Below, piece by piece: positions 46,807-59,009 of a stretch of 64,000 nt of DNA; within the stretch, counting starts at the first letter, position 1; every line of letters begins with the position of its first letter. Made by a program: the position numbers and the translations under genes. Under the pieces are notes generated by a model that did no database searches, was not told where the DNA came from, and worked only from the letters and a program-made list of their open reading frames with translations. The DNA lies in assembly GCF_022376445.1 (NCBI RefSeq), contig NW_025955029.1:1-64000 (forward strand), written 5' to 3'. Origin of the DNA: Fomitopsis serialis. Taxonomy: Eukaryota > Basidiomycota > Agaricomycetes > Polyporales > Fomitopsidaceae.

Positions 46807-49800
46807 CTACCTCGACGCATTACCCATGAAGTCAACTAGGTTGCCGACATCACCCTGAGTCTCGTCATCATCCTCTCCATCGCTGTCGCCACCGTCGCCG
46901 TCGTCACTGTGAATATGATTGTGTGAGGGTATATTGTATGCAGTAAGGCCGGCAGCATTGCCAGCAGGCGACTCGGCCGTGACATTGGGCCCGTTCTGAG
47001 CGATCGGCGGATGGGCACTCGGAGAAGGCGTAGGAGGTGGTGCACCCTTGCGACGTCCTCGGCTCAAATTCCCCGTGAACCCCTTCAAGGAGGCAAGCTG
47101 GTGGAGCCGCTCGATGTGCCGCACGTTCACGTTGAGGCGCCTCTCACAGTACTCGACCGCAATCCCATGCAGAGGATCTTCGGCAGCCTTGAGGTCCCCG
47201 ATGACGCGGAGGAATTGATCGTGCTCGTCGGCAATAGCGGTATACAGTCGTCGTGCTTGTACGTTGCAGCGATCTATCTCCTCGTTTGCACGGTCTAGGC
47301 GGCGGAGTTGCCGCATCATCTCGCGTGCATCCGGTCGCACCCAGGGCCTCTTGCGCACGTCATTTCGGGTATCCTTGAGCAGTTCGAACTCATCGAGGAA
47401 GTTGTAATGCGATACCTTCAGCCAGTCAAGGGGAGCACGCGGAGGATTGAGCTCGGCTGCTGCCTTGTTGTACGAGTTGACCGCGGTACGAATCGCCTTG
47501 CATCTTTTCTGTAGTGATTTCGATATGTGTGTTCGCACCCGGTATGCTTCAACGAGTGTAAGCTCATGGTCACTTGTTAGGGTGGAAACATACCTGTTTG
47601 CGACAGATTCATCTTGTGCAACTCGAAGAGCCGCTTCACGACGAGCTGCTGCAGTTTATCCAGGGCACGCTCATACGTACGATTTGCCATGTACCTCAAG
47701 GTTTCCTGGTACAGGGCGTCCGTGGACTCCCAAGTAACGGGGATACCCATGTGCAGTTCCATCTCCGTACATTCAATTGCAAGGGCACGCTCCCATTCAA
47801 CGAGATAGCGCCGCTCCGTCTCCGCCTTCCGCATCCGCGACGTCTCCGCATTGTAGTTGACCGAACCAGATTGCGGCAGTGCGAAGGTGTAGCCTGCCGG
47901 GATCGAGTTGACGAGCTGCGTAGATGCCTTCTGGAGCTGTGCCCGTAAACTACGGAGCTCCTGCAGATTCTCAACGTACGCCATGGCGTGCACGTCCCAC
48001 GGAGCTTCGCGCCCAAGCGTCCGGAAGTACTCGTGCTCTTCGACCTGCCATTGCCGTAGCATATCGACTGTGACGTGCATGGAGGACATAGCCTCGTTTA
48101 GTGCGAGAGTGTCCGTCTCGATGATGTTCAGGGCCTGGACGTAGTTGTTATAGATCATGACACTCAGGTTCGCGTACTTTTCTGCATCCCACTGCTGGAA
48201 GTATTGCTCGATCGCGAGACGGCGGTGGTACGGGGAACTGTATCGCGTAATGGAAGCAAGCTGGTTGGAGGCGCTGAAGACGTGTTCGAGGGTCTCGAGG
48301 TCTTCAATGCCCATGCCGACGATGACGTTCGGATGGTGATTGAGCTGGCACCAGTAGTTATGGCTGCACCCGTGGAATGCGTTGACGCAGCATCGAGACC
48401 CATGCACACGCCATCGTTCTCCGAGTGAGCTATTCTGAAGTGTCTTCGCGAAGTCGCAGCCAATGTCGTAGCCATTGAGGCATTTTTGCGGAAGCACATC
48501 GATAATCTTGGCGGCGATCGCTAATGGATACTTTGCACTGCAATGCAATCAGTAGACAACATGGATTGTAGGGTAGGACACTCACAGCTCGCCGCTCCGC
48601 ACCATGTTGATCAGCCAAAGAATCATACCATGCTGGCACGCGCTCGCGAAGATACCAGTCTCATCGAATATGCCCCACATGCCCTTCTTATCCTCGGATG
48701 CTGATGCCTTCCAGTTCTTCGTACACTGGCTGGGGTCAGCGCCATCGGTAGGGTCGCCACCAGTATCGTCGGGTGGAGCGTCGACGTTGTCATCCTCGTC
48801 AGGGTCCTCGTCGCCAGTAAAGCTGACTTGCTTGTGCGACCGGACTTCGTTGGCAAACTGGTCGACGAAACTTGAGGGGAGGAAGTAATCACTATCCCCA
48901 AGGACGCGAAGATCGCCGCGAGCCCGGGCTCCGATGGAGGCAATACGTTTCAGCGACATGTTCCCGTCCATGCACACCATTCGTGACCATGTCATCGGGG
49001 GCTCATCTTCGAGCTACGAGGATTTTTCAGTCAACAATACAGCTCTCGTCACATGTACTACTTACCTCATATCCGCAGGGGGGACATGCATTCATCACTC
49101 GCCAGTCAGGCACATCGCGCCCGAGCACCCTGTCCACGCGCTTCTGCACAGCACGTAGGATTGTGATGTAGACCTCATAGGCGTCGGCGACGATTGCGCG
49201 ATAGTGGCGGCGATATGCGATCTACAACCTGTTAGTAATTAGACTAGTCAGACGCGCATAAACGCACCTTATAATAGTGGCACATGAGTTTGGCGAACGC
49301 CTCGACACTGAAAGAAGCCTTGAAGAGTTGAATCCGACGAAAGAGTTCGAGCGTCGAGAGGGAGATGGCTAGCGTGGGTTGAATAGGTGATGTGCCGAGG
49401 TAGCCGTTGCGGAGTAGGGCCCGGGGGCTCGAGGCCTCTTCGTCAAGGATGATGGTCACAGTTGTTTGCAGCGTGAAGATATTGAAGACGTCAATTGTGA
49501 AGTGCGGTAGCTGCTCATCGCAGTCTGGGGTGGGAGGCGAGTCTTGCCAGTTAATGTAGGCCTCGACGAGGTCGGGTAGGATACTATTCCAATTTGCGTG
49601 CATGCGCTCCACGCGATTGCGCCAGGTCCGTGTGTCCTTCTTCTTCGGCTTCCACCTACAATACCTTTAGACAACACATTCTATGGTCGTGGGGCATAGA
49701 CATACTTCGAACTCACTATGTCCCGCAGCGCGAGTATGAAGCCCTCGTCGTTCTGCACCATGTCCTCCCACTCGTCATCCCTGCTCTGCCCATTCTGCCC

Positions 49801-50139
49801 AAGATCATTCATCACGTCCATTGCGTCCTGTACATCTCCTCCCTGATCGTCGTGTTGCAGAGGGGCCGATCCGGGGTGCTCTCCCTCTCCCTGTATCTCG
49901 TTGATGATGTCGCGATCCTCTGCCGTCATGTCTGTGATTGTTAGCAGGTCATAAAGGAATCCCGAGAGAGAGCACGACGTACACGAAGCCCGGTCTCTAT
50001 TCCTCTCTGCAACAAGCCGCCTCTCCTCCCGCAGGTCTGCTACTGTAAGCCGTCGTGCGGTCCGCGAGGACTGGGTGCCAGTAACACTGTATGGCGCCGA
50101 GTAGATGGCCCGAGTCTTGGTTCGTTTCGCCCACGACAT
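46807..50139 (-). CDS. KDZ transposase
   Basis: Seven exons (50139-49983, 49931-49706, 49655-49268, 49221-49066, 49013-48586, 48537-47594, 47546-46807) give 1012 residues, all in frame. Landmarks in order: a basic N-terminus; a CPPCG zinc pair (C303, C306); VCMDGNMSLKR with D325; FDETGIFASACQHG with D426, C435 and H437; YDIGCDFAKTL near 475-485; FHGCSHNYWCQLNHHP with H506, C508, H510 and C514; and GMGIEDLETLEHVFS with E532. These are the standard KDZ motifs, where the Asp and Glu residues are thought to form an RNase H-fold active site. A coiled-coil C-terminal half and an acidic tail follow. No lesion is visible, so the element could be autonomous. The ATG at 50139 is the first in frame after an alternative TTG; an upstream exon cannot be excluded. 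Confidence 0.92.
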
Positions 50140-50477
50140 CGAGGGGATTGGCAAGCGTCAGATAGATGTAGTGGGGTCCGAGGATGTGCGGTACGATGTT
50201 GGGATGAAGGGCACAGCGGTGCGTGGGAACTGCGAGTTCAACATGCTCTGGAGGCGCGCAAAGCGACGGAGTCACGAGACTTTCAATCGTGATCTCAGTA
50301 GAGCCTTTAGCCTCGTATACAGAGTTCACATGTATTGTATATAGGTCATGAATATCTTGATGGGGGATCTAGGAAGAAAATGCACAAAACTCCCCTAAGT
50401 ATAACATTATACACATTCAGAACAGTGTATATGCATCTTATATAGGGGTCATAGGTGGCTGTGAAAAAACTCCGGTG
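50140..50477. other. KDZ transposase promoter side
   Basis: About 340 bp between the transposase start and the right terminal repeat. It is AT-richer near 50340-50460 with several TATA-like stretches (tgtatatag, cttatatag) that could serve the minus-strand promoter. Confidence 0.45.
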
Positions 50478-50823
50478 AAAACGGACCCAGGGAAGGTGTT
50501 AGTCGTCGTCGTTGTGGCCGACGACGAGGACGACAGCGCGCGCGATGGCGCGTGGGAGGCGGGGAAGCGCCGCCGAGACAACGCCGAGGGGAGCGGGACT
50601 CGGCCCAGGAGCGACGGCGCCCGAGGGCGGGACGGTGATCTTATCGCAGTAGATAACAGGCCCGATAGCCCCGGCAGCATCTAACACCATATCCAGTAGT
50701 ACCGGTCGCGAACCCGCGGTGCTACCGGCGGTGGTGGGGATTACGCCTATGCAAGCTTACTAGCTTGACAGGGGACCCCCGTCTGTCAAGCTTATAAGCT
50801 TAGGGTATTGGGATGTCGAGGTG
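50478..50823. repeat. Right terminal inverted repeat of KDZ element
   Basis: Inverted copy of 42069-42414, ending GGGATGTCGAGGTG at the target duplication. Confidence 0.92.
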
Positions 50824-50831
50824 ACGAAGCG
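50824..50831. repeat. 8-bp target site duplication, right (KDZ)
   Basis: ACGAAGCG, identical to 42061-42068. It falls in frame within the split host exon. Confidence 0.9.
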
Positions 50832-50892
50832 CACGGAGGACGTCGAGGCTGAGCATGCGGGGCTGCTCGCTTGGGGCCTTGTTGGTGCTCAT

Positions 50893-51330
50893 TCTGGAGC
50901 ACTCAGCGTAGTACTGTACTTACATTGCACAAATATATGACAGTCTTAATGAATGTAGCATTTGTCAGAGTGCAACGAAATGTCGGGGACTCAAACATTC
51001 CGAATCGGGAAGGTGTACCTAGGCCCGGACAACGTCAGATTTCACTGATCGCACATCGCGATCGCATTCGCCCGATGACGGGACCCAAAGTGGAAGAGCG
51101 CGCAACAGCACCTAATTTGGGTAGGTGGCGCCGCGGCGAGCTCTCCCCGGTGCCGGTGGACCTGGGCTGTCCATAAAGGGCAGCTGCCCTTTCGTGAAGC
51201 GAGCGGGGCACCGGCTGCAGTGATTACTGCGCCTTCATACATGAAGGGGCATTGTAAGTACAGGGATTTATGTATGATCTGTTTGTGCTAACAACAGGTA
51301 TTCATACATGAGCATGCCAGGATCTGGTGG
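50893..51330. other. Intergenic, promoter side of the split gene
   Basis: It should hold the promoter of the interrupted small gene. A direct imperfect repeat of catacatgaaggggcat / catacatgag type is seen near 51236-51310. No gene. Confidence 0.4.
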
Positions 51331-53770
51331 CACTGGCAATAACACGGCTATCACCCTGTCTGAGCTTTGCGTGCCGAACAAGTTCCCGCTGTGGCAAAAG
51401 CACGGCTGATGTCTATACATGATACGCGATAAGAATTTGACCGTCCGCGTGATGGTGAGCCTCACCTGTACGCAATGACACTGACTAGATGCAAACTAAC
51501 ACAGGGTGAACGACAGCGCGATCGGAGGAGGGGGCTGACTGGACCTCCGAAGTTTCGCTGTCCGGGCCTGGTGGATCAACGACGAGTGATCCATCCGGAA
51601 GTTGAATCTTCATAACCCCATGGGATAGCCATGGGATGAAGAGGGGCACCACAAATGATCGGATGGCCATGGACATGGACTGATCAGGGAGTGTTGGATC
51701 GGCATAAAAGGGTCTCGCACTCAAGTCGTCGATATTGGTCTGGATATTGAACCTCAGGGTTACACTCCCAGGGGGTAGGCCGGAAAAAATGTCGTGAGAG
51801 ATTGTAGCGCGGAAGATGGCCATGTCCGACGAAGCAGTCTCCAGATCTGTGTCGAGGTCCATACCAGCGTCGATGCCAGGCTCTTCAAAATAGAAACCTA
51901 TGATCATGCGCTCCAGACACGGGCTCCTAAGCTGCATGAAGAGAGAGGAGAGTGTCCCGTGAATCCATGATATGCGCAGTGACGAGGCTACAGTGAAGGT
52001 CACATTCAGGGATTCTAGTCCGGTATTGTACATGAGCGAGGGGGTGGTACACTGTGAAACATTAGGATGTCGCCTATAGCATGTGGGTATACACGAGACT
52101 CACTTGTGGTGGGATGGTTGGTTCCTGATGTTCGTACCGGCATGTGAACGTGCGAAGAGCTGCCCCAGCCTTGTCGATGGCAGCTTGTAATTTGGGTCCA
52201 GGCGCGTCTATGAGAGCAATATCAAGCTCTCGGAGCTCGTGGCATTGGTTCGCAAACAGCTTGAAGAATTTTGCAGCAAAGGCTGAAGGCACCCGATCAA
52301 GATAGACATTGGTGAATGCCTTCATGTCTTTGACCACTGGAGCCAATACAGCTTCGTCAGACAAAAGCTCCCATTCTGGCTCGTTCCTACAGCATATGTT
52401 TTTGAGTTTGGGGAAGGTACGAAGGAACTGCAAGAGTTGTGAGCACGAGAAGAATTGGGTTGTGTCCAACGACAGCTTGTTAACTTTCGTGTATAAGGCC
52501 ATGACATTGAGCACGCTTTGGTGAAGCGATTCGATGTGAGCAGTCCCTGAGGCGTAGTCACTGCCAACAGATCCGGACAGTGATAGTGTACGGAGCTTCT
52601 GTTGCGCAGGGCTCTGCTCCGCATTATTGAAGGTTGGAGGCACAGAATGGACCGTGATCGAGGCGAGTCGGAGGTGTATAAGACTAGGCAGAGCGGCAAT
52701 GATAGTCCGGAATACCTCGGCATGGCGGAAGTGACATTGTTCGAGAGTTAACAAAGTGACTGTCACAAAAGACTTGAGGTAGGTGAAAAAGGTCGTATGA
52801 AGTCTCCTTGTATTCCAATCTAGCTGTGAGATAACGAGGATCTTTATCGCCGAGAGAATGCATCCGCGGACACGCATAGAAAATGTGTGTGCATACGGCT
52901 CTTCGGCGTTGTCACAAATGTTGAGTGATCGGACCATTCGCCCATACCGTCCATTGGCCTTGGACACGAGAATACGCACAAAGTCGCCCAGGGCTGTCGT
53001 GCTTCGAATTGTCACACCCCGAGAGAGATGACGCTTTGCAGCGTAATACCAGGCATGGCAGACAAAGGAGCATCTAGAGAGCTGCACGGGCTCGTCCCAT
53101 AGAAAGTCGGCGATCAGCTGAATGATCTCGTGCAGCAGAGTTGGAGACGCATCACTGGGAGGGCATGATCAACGACCAGGGTATTGATGGGTGTGAACGG
53201 ATTACGGGACCGTACCTCGTGTAGACAGCCCGTCTGAAGTCAATCCAAATCCAATTACTAGTAGCTTCATCGGACATTTCTCGCGTTCAACGTTGACCTG
53301 GCATCACGTTAGGGCACAACGGGAAGTGTGATGCGGGATCAGACATACTACTTGTAAGTGATGTGGCTCAGTTATGTAGGGAAAATGGAAGTTCCGCTAG
53401 TGGCCTGGACAGAAGGCTCTCTGGATCCAGACATGCATTAGTATCAAATAATTCGGCAACACCCACGCTCACTTACCTCACGGTCCTCACCAGTAAGACA
53501 ATAGTCCCAGCGGTGGTCCTGACAACCAGCGCGAGAGGGCGAAGGCAGGCAGTGTTGCGGTAGTCGTTATGGACGGGCGCACAAGACGGAAGATGAGGAC
53601 TTGCACGACCCAAGGACAATGGTGTCCCCGCGCAGTGCCCCCGCGTACACGTGTTCCAACGCTGTCTTCAAACAGCCTCATCTCGCCAAATGAGGGTGGT
53701 GCTTCGATGCATTTCATCTGGCGAAACGCTCGCCGGGCCGACGATTCATCGACCCAGTTGTGGAAAATAC
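51331..53770. repeat. Segmental duplication, copy B (pairs with 18963-21450)
   Basis: Same order and orientation as copy A: 3' flank, F-box gene, then a 5' block at 53470-53770. The similarity beyond the coding region shows this was a DNA-level duplication rather than a retrocopy, and both copies keep both introns. Confidence 0.85.
51485..53277 (-). CDS. F-box protein with leucine-rich middle, duplicated copy B
   Basis: Exons 53277-53216, 53154-52104 and 52051-51485 give 559 residues. Exon 1 encodes MSDEATSNWIWIDFRRAVYT. The F-box starts at about residue 26 (LLHEIIQLIADFLWDEPVQL, then SRCSFVCHAWYYAA). The middle is leucine-rich. The end carries SFVVPLFIPWLSHGV and LPDGS. Last-intron acceptor is an ordinary ttcacag. 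Copy A and copy B differ at many residues spread over the protein while both stay open, which argues for selection on both. It is expected to be an SCF ubiquitin-ligase substrate receptor; the substrate is unknown. Confidence 0.88.
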
Positions 53771-56700
53771 GATGCCCTATGTACGCAAGGACAAATTGCA
53801 GACCATCGTTAGCATCAATTCTAGCGCGGAGTCGTACGAGGTAGTGCCGACTACTTACGAGGAGGCAACCGCAACCAGCACGTGCAGGTCATCGTGTTTG
53901 ACTCATCAGACAAGCGCACTCTCTCCTTGTCTAACGGTGTTTAGTAACGGGTCGGAGTGGCCTGCTTGTCGTGCTCCTCGATGGCCACCAGCAGCGGCGC
54001 GACGCACCCGTGGCAGCATCTTGCCAGAGACGAGGCTGACGTCAAGTTATAGGCGAGGAATTCTTTCCCTTTCCCGCTCGTTCATGTCCCTCTTCACGAC
54101 CTGCAACGACCACCGGACGCTATACCTGCAGCATCGCCATGGCCGACCGACCGAGCTCGCAGACGTCTACCGTACATATTGCAGTCGACGACCGCCGGCG
54201 CGGCCATGCACCGGACCACCCAGACTCGCAAAACCGCTCCGGGAACAGGCAACAGCTAGGAAGAAGCGGCCCACCGTCACAGTAACGCATCCAAACTCAC
54301 ACAAGCCATACAGTACCATCCTCTTCTACGACGAGCCACCTCCGCTCAACTATACGGGGACTTACGACCCACCCGCGCTGCCAACGACGACGAGAACGTG
54401 CGGAGGGACTTGGACGCGAGACGGATGATGGACTAGTGGGCGGCGGAGGGGGCGGAGCATCGGAGGACGGCGAGCGACGGGAGCTGGTGGATACGGAGCC
54501 ACAGCAGCCGTGCGGGGCGAGATGTGGTAGCTCGCCGATGAGGGAGACGAGAGGGAGGAGGGCTGGGGATCGGGAACGCATGTACATCGACGCCGGAGCC
54601 GGCCGTGATGAACAACTCCAGCGACTGTCCCGACAGTTCCCATACGGGATTAGCCTCGTACGCGCGCAGACCGTGCACGACGTGCAGAAGACATGCGTAC
54701 CATCAGTCAACGTCCCTCCATCCATAGCTAGTAGGCAGACAGCGGGACTACCGCCAGGAAATTCTCCACGCGTGACGCCAGCCACACACCTGGAGACGTG
54801 GTTCGACTGTTGCTAACCACGGCACATTCGTGTCGCCTGTAGAGCTCCGGGTAACCAGACACGGTCGATGTGGCGGACCGCAGTGCACGCACAATCAAGA
54901 AAAATGAACATTGAACGGCAATGCCATAAAGTATGGTGGGTCGACGGCAGCGGCAGGTGTTGGCCTAGAGGTATCGGTAGAGCACGAGGTGGAGCAAACT
55001 GACGAAGGATAGATGTTACGGCATGATACTTACAGTAATAGGTGGGTATACGCGCGTCAGAAGTCGCTCGAGAAGGAAGTTGCTGGAGCACAAATGCGGG
55101 CACGCACCATGAAGGCCAGATCAAACAGTGTAGTCCCGGGCAGTAAAGCCGCGTGCATACGGAGCCATGCCGCACGCGTAGCGAGTCACATGCTAGGCCC
55201 ATAGAAGACCGTCCTCCACTCCGTTAGAGAGGTCTTCTTCCTAGGGGAGACTAATGCTAGGCAGTCCTGAGCGTGGGGTTGAGTAAGTAGAAGTAGCGCA
55301 AATAGAGCCACCGACGACACACGTCATCATTTGTGAAGCCGTAACAGCGGATGCGCTTGGGGAGGCTGAACGACATGCCGAGAGCTGATTGTCCTACAGC
55401 AAGACATCTACAATGGGCGTGACTGAGTGTCGCCAGAAACAAGGGGAGCTACGACAAAACACGGCAGTAAACCCCGCTGGACTTGCCGGGTGATCTGTAT
55501 GGCTACTCAGTCGTCGGCCTATGAGGTTATGTGCGCGCAAGGTGATCACCGATAGGTATTCTCCAGCAAGGGAGACAGTCAAGTTCAGAATGAAAATAGG
55601 AAGCATCGGCAGGAGCTATACAGAGATCGTATTGAGACGGGGTGGATGGAGGACTCAGGAGGACTCAGGAGGTCACCGCCGCGACAGTCCGTGACGCGCA
55701 TTCATCACGTGCGGCCTGCGACGTGACAGTTATTTCAAATCGTGTCTGACAATCGTGCATCTTGCTTCTTGTCTACGTATACGGTCGCACTGGCACAGCC
55801 CATCGAAAGCAACGCGAAGAGACAGGAAAACTGAGGCCGTTTCAAACAATCTCGTGCGCGCAGGTACATATCAACAGAAGAGATTCATACCAAGGTCTTA
55901 GTCACAGAGGAAGTGAACGTGGGGTCACGGTGCTACATACTGACTCGAGGTAAGTACTCATGCAGAGACACAGTTGCGCCAGCGCTGTGAAACGTGTCTT
56001 CTGTGGAATATATATGGCCACCTTCCAATATTTCACCCTGATTAGCATGATCGCCATTGGCACCGGTTCGCGTGTTTCCCTTAGAAGCACCAAAAATGGA
56101 CGTGCAGTGCAGGCCGCGCCAGTGAGCTACAGAATAAGTAGGTGTGCACCCATATGGCTGGCGTACTTACTGACACGCCCACAGAAGCCATATCATGCGA
56201 GTCGCCGTATGATCACTTATTGCGCTCAGCCAGGTAAGCCGGCGCTACTGGAACGAGACCTCCAGAGGTGACCGTAGCAAAGTAGGGCCCAGGTCCCGTA
56301 TACAGTGGATGTCGATGAAGCGTACTAGTCCTGTCTGTCATACCAGAGACGGGATGCGAGTTACAGCATTCTGCTGATCTTCTGGCCGTGGCGCCGGTGG
56401 CATACAGGACCCAGATCCACCAAATTCCCGTGGTCCGATCATTCTGCAATCATGAGACAGGAGCTCCATGGAAATGGATTCGTTCGTGGAGTGCGCTGGT
56501 GAGTGCCTCTACTATACCCGGCTTTGCAGCCGGAAGAGGGCAGGAAGCCTGAGCATATAGTGACAGTTGGAAGATAGGACGATCTATCTACTGACGCACC
56601 TAGGTCGTACGGCATGCACCGTACATGCGCTATGTGCGTGCTACTTAGGTTACATCACTATCACCGTCCCGAGCACGCAGTCTGTGTGGACTCAATACTG

Positions 56701-57209
56701 ATGCGGTCCGAGCCGAGCAGAACAGAACCTAATATGCTTTTAGACCTCGCACGAGGCCTGCTCGAGGTCGTGTGGCCGGCACGATACGTTGCATTCGGTC
56801 ATATATCATAAAGGGGGGCTACTATCGATGAGTTCGAGAGCCACTTTTGTATCACCCATCCTCTCTCTACGCTGCTCAACCAGGAAATCCCTTCGCCCCC
56901 AATTTGCCACATTCATAACAAACTGCCGCATCATCGAAGTCGCTTCTCTGTCGTGTGACGTGTCTCTGTCGCGCTCACATCCATCGATCGCGGTTCTCAA
57001 GGAGGTGACTTGCTTGGGTGAGATCTCAACCGCATGCTATGAAGGATATCATCTGATCATTGCTCGGTGCCAGTACAGTGTCTTGACGTCTGCCGCAAGT
57101 AATCCGTTTTGACGACATTGGAGTTGCATTGGAGCTCAGGCTTGAGCTAGGTAAGTCCTTCCCAATAAGTTGCGAGCACATATGATCAACTCGCATGACC
57201 GTTCGTTAG
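53278..57209. other. Intergenic with duplication block
   Basis: It includes the 5' block of segmental duplication B (53470-53770). A plus-strand frame at 53760-54428 and an antisense Pro/Ser-rich frame overlap without domains. A 10-bp unit (aggaggactc) is repeated near 55650-55670. Nothing else is supportable. Confidence 0.45.
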
Positions 57210-59009
57210 ATGGACTTGGACAACGATGAAGATACGGAGACTACCGACTCCGAGTCGGAGAGCAGCAAAGATGTCATGTCCGAGCCTGGCTGGATTCACT
57301 ACCAGCCGCCCACGTACTCGAGGCGCGTACCCAATTCTATCCCGTCCTAAGTGTCATCAAAGTCGACACATGCCAATTATGCTAATCTGTTGTGTGCGCA
57401 GGCAAGCTTATCCACGCTTTCCCTACGAACTCATCGAGCGCATCATGGACTTCCTTTGGGATGATCCCGGGGCGTTTGCGGGGTGCTGCCTCGTTTGCCA
57501 CGCGTGGTATTGCGCCACGCGCCCGCTCTTCCCTACGATGACCGACCGCAAATTCACAGATAAGACCAGATTTATGCAATTCGTGAGGCTCCTCGCCCGG
57601 CCAAGGAACTGGCCGTATTTCAAGGCTCAGCTCACATCACTTGAACTTCATAGACAGTTCGCGCACTCCTGGGTGATGCACATCCCCGTATGTTTGCTAC
57701 CGCAAATAATGCGCCTCACGTTCTGCGATGTGGATTGGGCGACTATCAACCCCCACCCTCAGCACTTCCTCCGCCTCTCACATTGCAAAGATTCCCTGCA
57801 ATTCCTGGCACTTTACCGATGCCGCTTTCGCAGCACACTCGACCTTCGCAGGATGATTAATGCACTGCCCAACCTCTCTGATGTGACCCTTGATGCAATA
57901 ACATTCCAGCACCCTTCCCCACCGAGGACGGATCTGGCTATGTCCACCGTCAAGATGGCCCATCACAAGCTCCGTGGGATGCGTATCTGGAACCCATGCT
58001 ATGACGCAACAAATTCCATCGCATCTGGACGTGTTCGCTTGCAGGGCTTTCTGGATCTCTGCTCCGCATACCCAGCTATCAATGACCTCAGCTTTGACCT
58101 ATGGCATTTCACCTCTCTCCCGGAGATCGAGGACTATCTACGACGTTTTCGCAATTTATCTAGCTTGTCAATACACCTAGACTGTGCAGATGACACGTAC
58201 CCAGATCTGAAAAGCGCACCAGTTGATATGGCCGCCGGAGGGCACACAGACCCAGTCCATCCACTTCGATACTCTTTATCGGAAATCAAGATCGGCTTCG
58301 TGTCCTCGAGATGCGCGTTACAGTTGCTGACACTGGTCAGTCCGCGAACATGCCATCCGAGACTGCGGACATTGGTTATCAAGCTCGCGGACCCACCATG
58401 TGCAGAACTTATAGCGAAGGTGACCAATATACTGCAGATCTCAGGAGCTGTACTCGAGGCGTTCGATTGGAGGCATGGGTCTGGTGGAGGTAATGTTCCA
58501 CAGCGCTTACTGTGTCTGTATCATGCTTGCTCACCGACGTAAGCGTAGCCTTCGAAGCTGTACCGCGGTTATCAGCAAACACAGCGCTGAAGGAACTGGA
58601 CATGATCCTGACCCTTCCCTCGTCGCCGCAGATCATACAAAGGACTCTCGAAGCCTTGCTGTCCGACATCACCAGCCCGCATCTGCGAAGAATTTCGCTT
58701 TACATCTGGCTCAATCAATCTGATATCATCCAGGACGCGAATGAGGTCCGCTCTGCCTCCCCAGCAGACACGACGAAGTATATCCCCACATTCCACGCCA
58801 TCCTTTCACGCGGAATCTATGCACAGCTTCCAAAGAACAGCGTTGATGTCCGATTTGACCTGTGGGGATCAAGCCCGGAGGTTAGGCACGTCGCCGTGAT
58901 GTCTCAGGTCAAATCCCACTTGGTTATTCTCTTCGCACCGTGGTTGTACCGTGGAGTTCTGGAACTCACGTTCAGTCCCGATCCTGACATCGCTAGAATC
59001 TTCGGGTGA
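57210..59009 (+). CDS. F-box protein, paralogue 4
   Basis: Exons 57210-57322, 57402-58489 and 58558-59009 give 550 residues. The N-terminus is an acidic extension (MDLDNDEDTETTDSESESS) before the family start MSEPGWIHYQPPTYS. The F-box (FPYELIERIMDFLWDDPGAF, then GCCLVCHAWY) is followed by the leucine-rich middle and a C-terminal APWLYRGVLEL block, more diverged than in its relatives. The exon plan equals that of the other family members, with the first junction after the second base of an Arg codon. The first intron (79 bp) must start GCGCGT, a GC-AG intron, because the GT four bases on breaks the frame and a stop follows. A probable SCF substrate receptor. Confidence 0.85.

Larger units (their letters stand above)
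42069..50823 (-). mobile_element. Complete KDZ (Kyakuja-Dileera-Zisupton) DNA transposon
   Basis: An 8,755-bp element with 346-bp terminal inverted repeats (42069-42414 and 50478-50823) beginning CACCTCGACATCCC and a perfect 8-bp target duplication. All three genes are on the minus strand and intact: the KDZ transposase, a protein with an RNase H1/viroplasmin-like N-terminus, and a protein with an HMG-box-like segment. KDZ elements are known from Agaricomycetes, where Zisupton-type elements make 8-bp duplications and some carry TET/JBP dioxygenase genes. No such dioxygenase is present here. Near-identical terminal repeats and open genes point to a recent insertion. Confidence 0.93.
41695..50892 (-). 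pseudogene. Small host gene split by the KDZ transposon
   Basis: Outside the transposon the two flanks join, with one copy of the target octamer, into one open exon: 50892-50832, the octamer, then 42060-41962. Translation starts MSTNKAPSEQPRMLSLDVLR and runs through RPALALFHDLHDALGDLQRQ without a break. A GT-AG intron of 198 bp (41961-41764) leads to a short last exon (41763-41695) ending GMLHAVLTKLGFAGVDDGS, for a predicted 78 residues. The part crossing the insertion is predicted helical/amphipathic. I do not recognise the family. The frame continuing across the empty site is the main evidence that this was a real gene; the intron model is less certain. As found here the gene is interrupted after codon 20. 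Confidence 0.6.

Noticed and set aside
42415..50477. TET/JBP dioxygenase gene inside the KDZ element
   Set aside because: Looked for because some KDZ elements carry one; none of the three genes has the HxD...H iron-binding pattern in a suitable context.
53760..54428. 222-residue plus-strand frame
   Set aside because: It begins in the duplicated block, but the corresponding frame is broken in the other copy, and an antisense frame of equal length overlaps; no domain.
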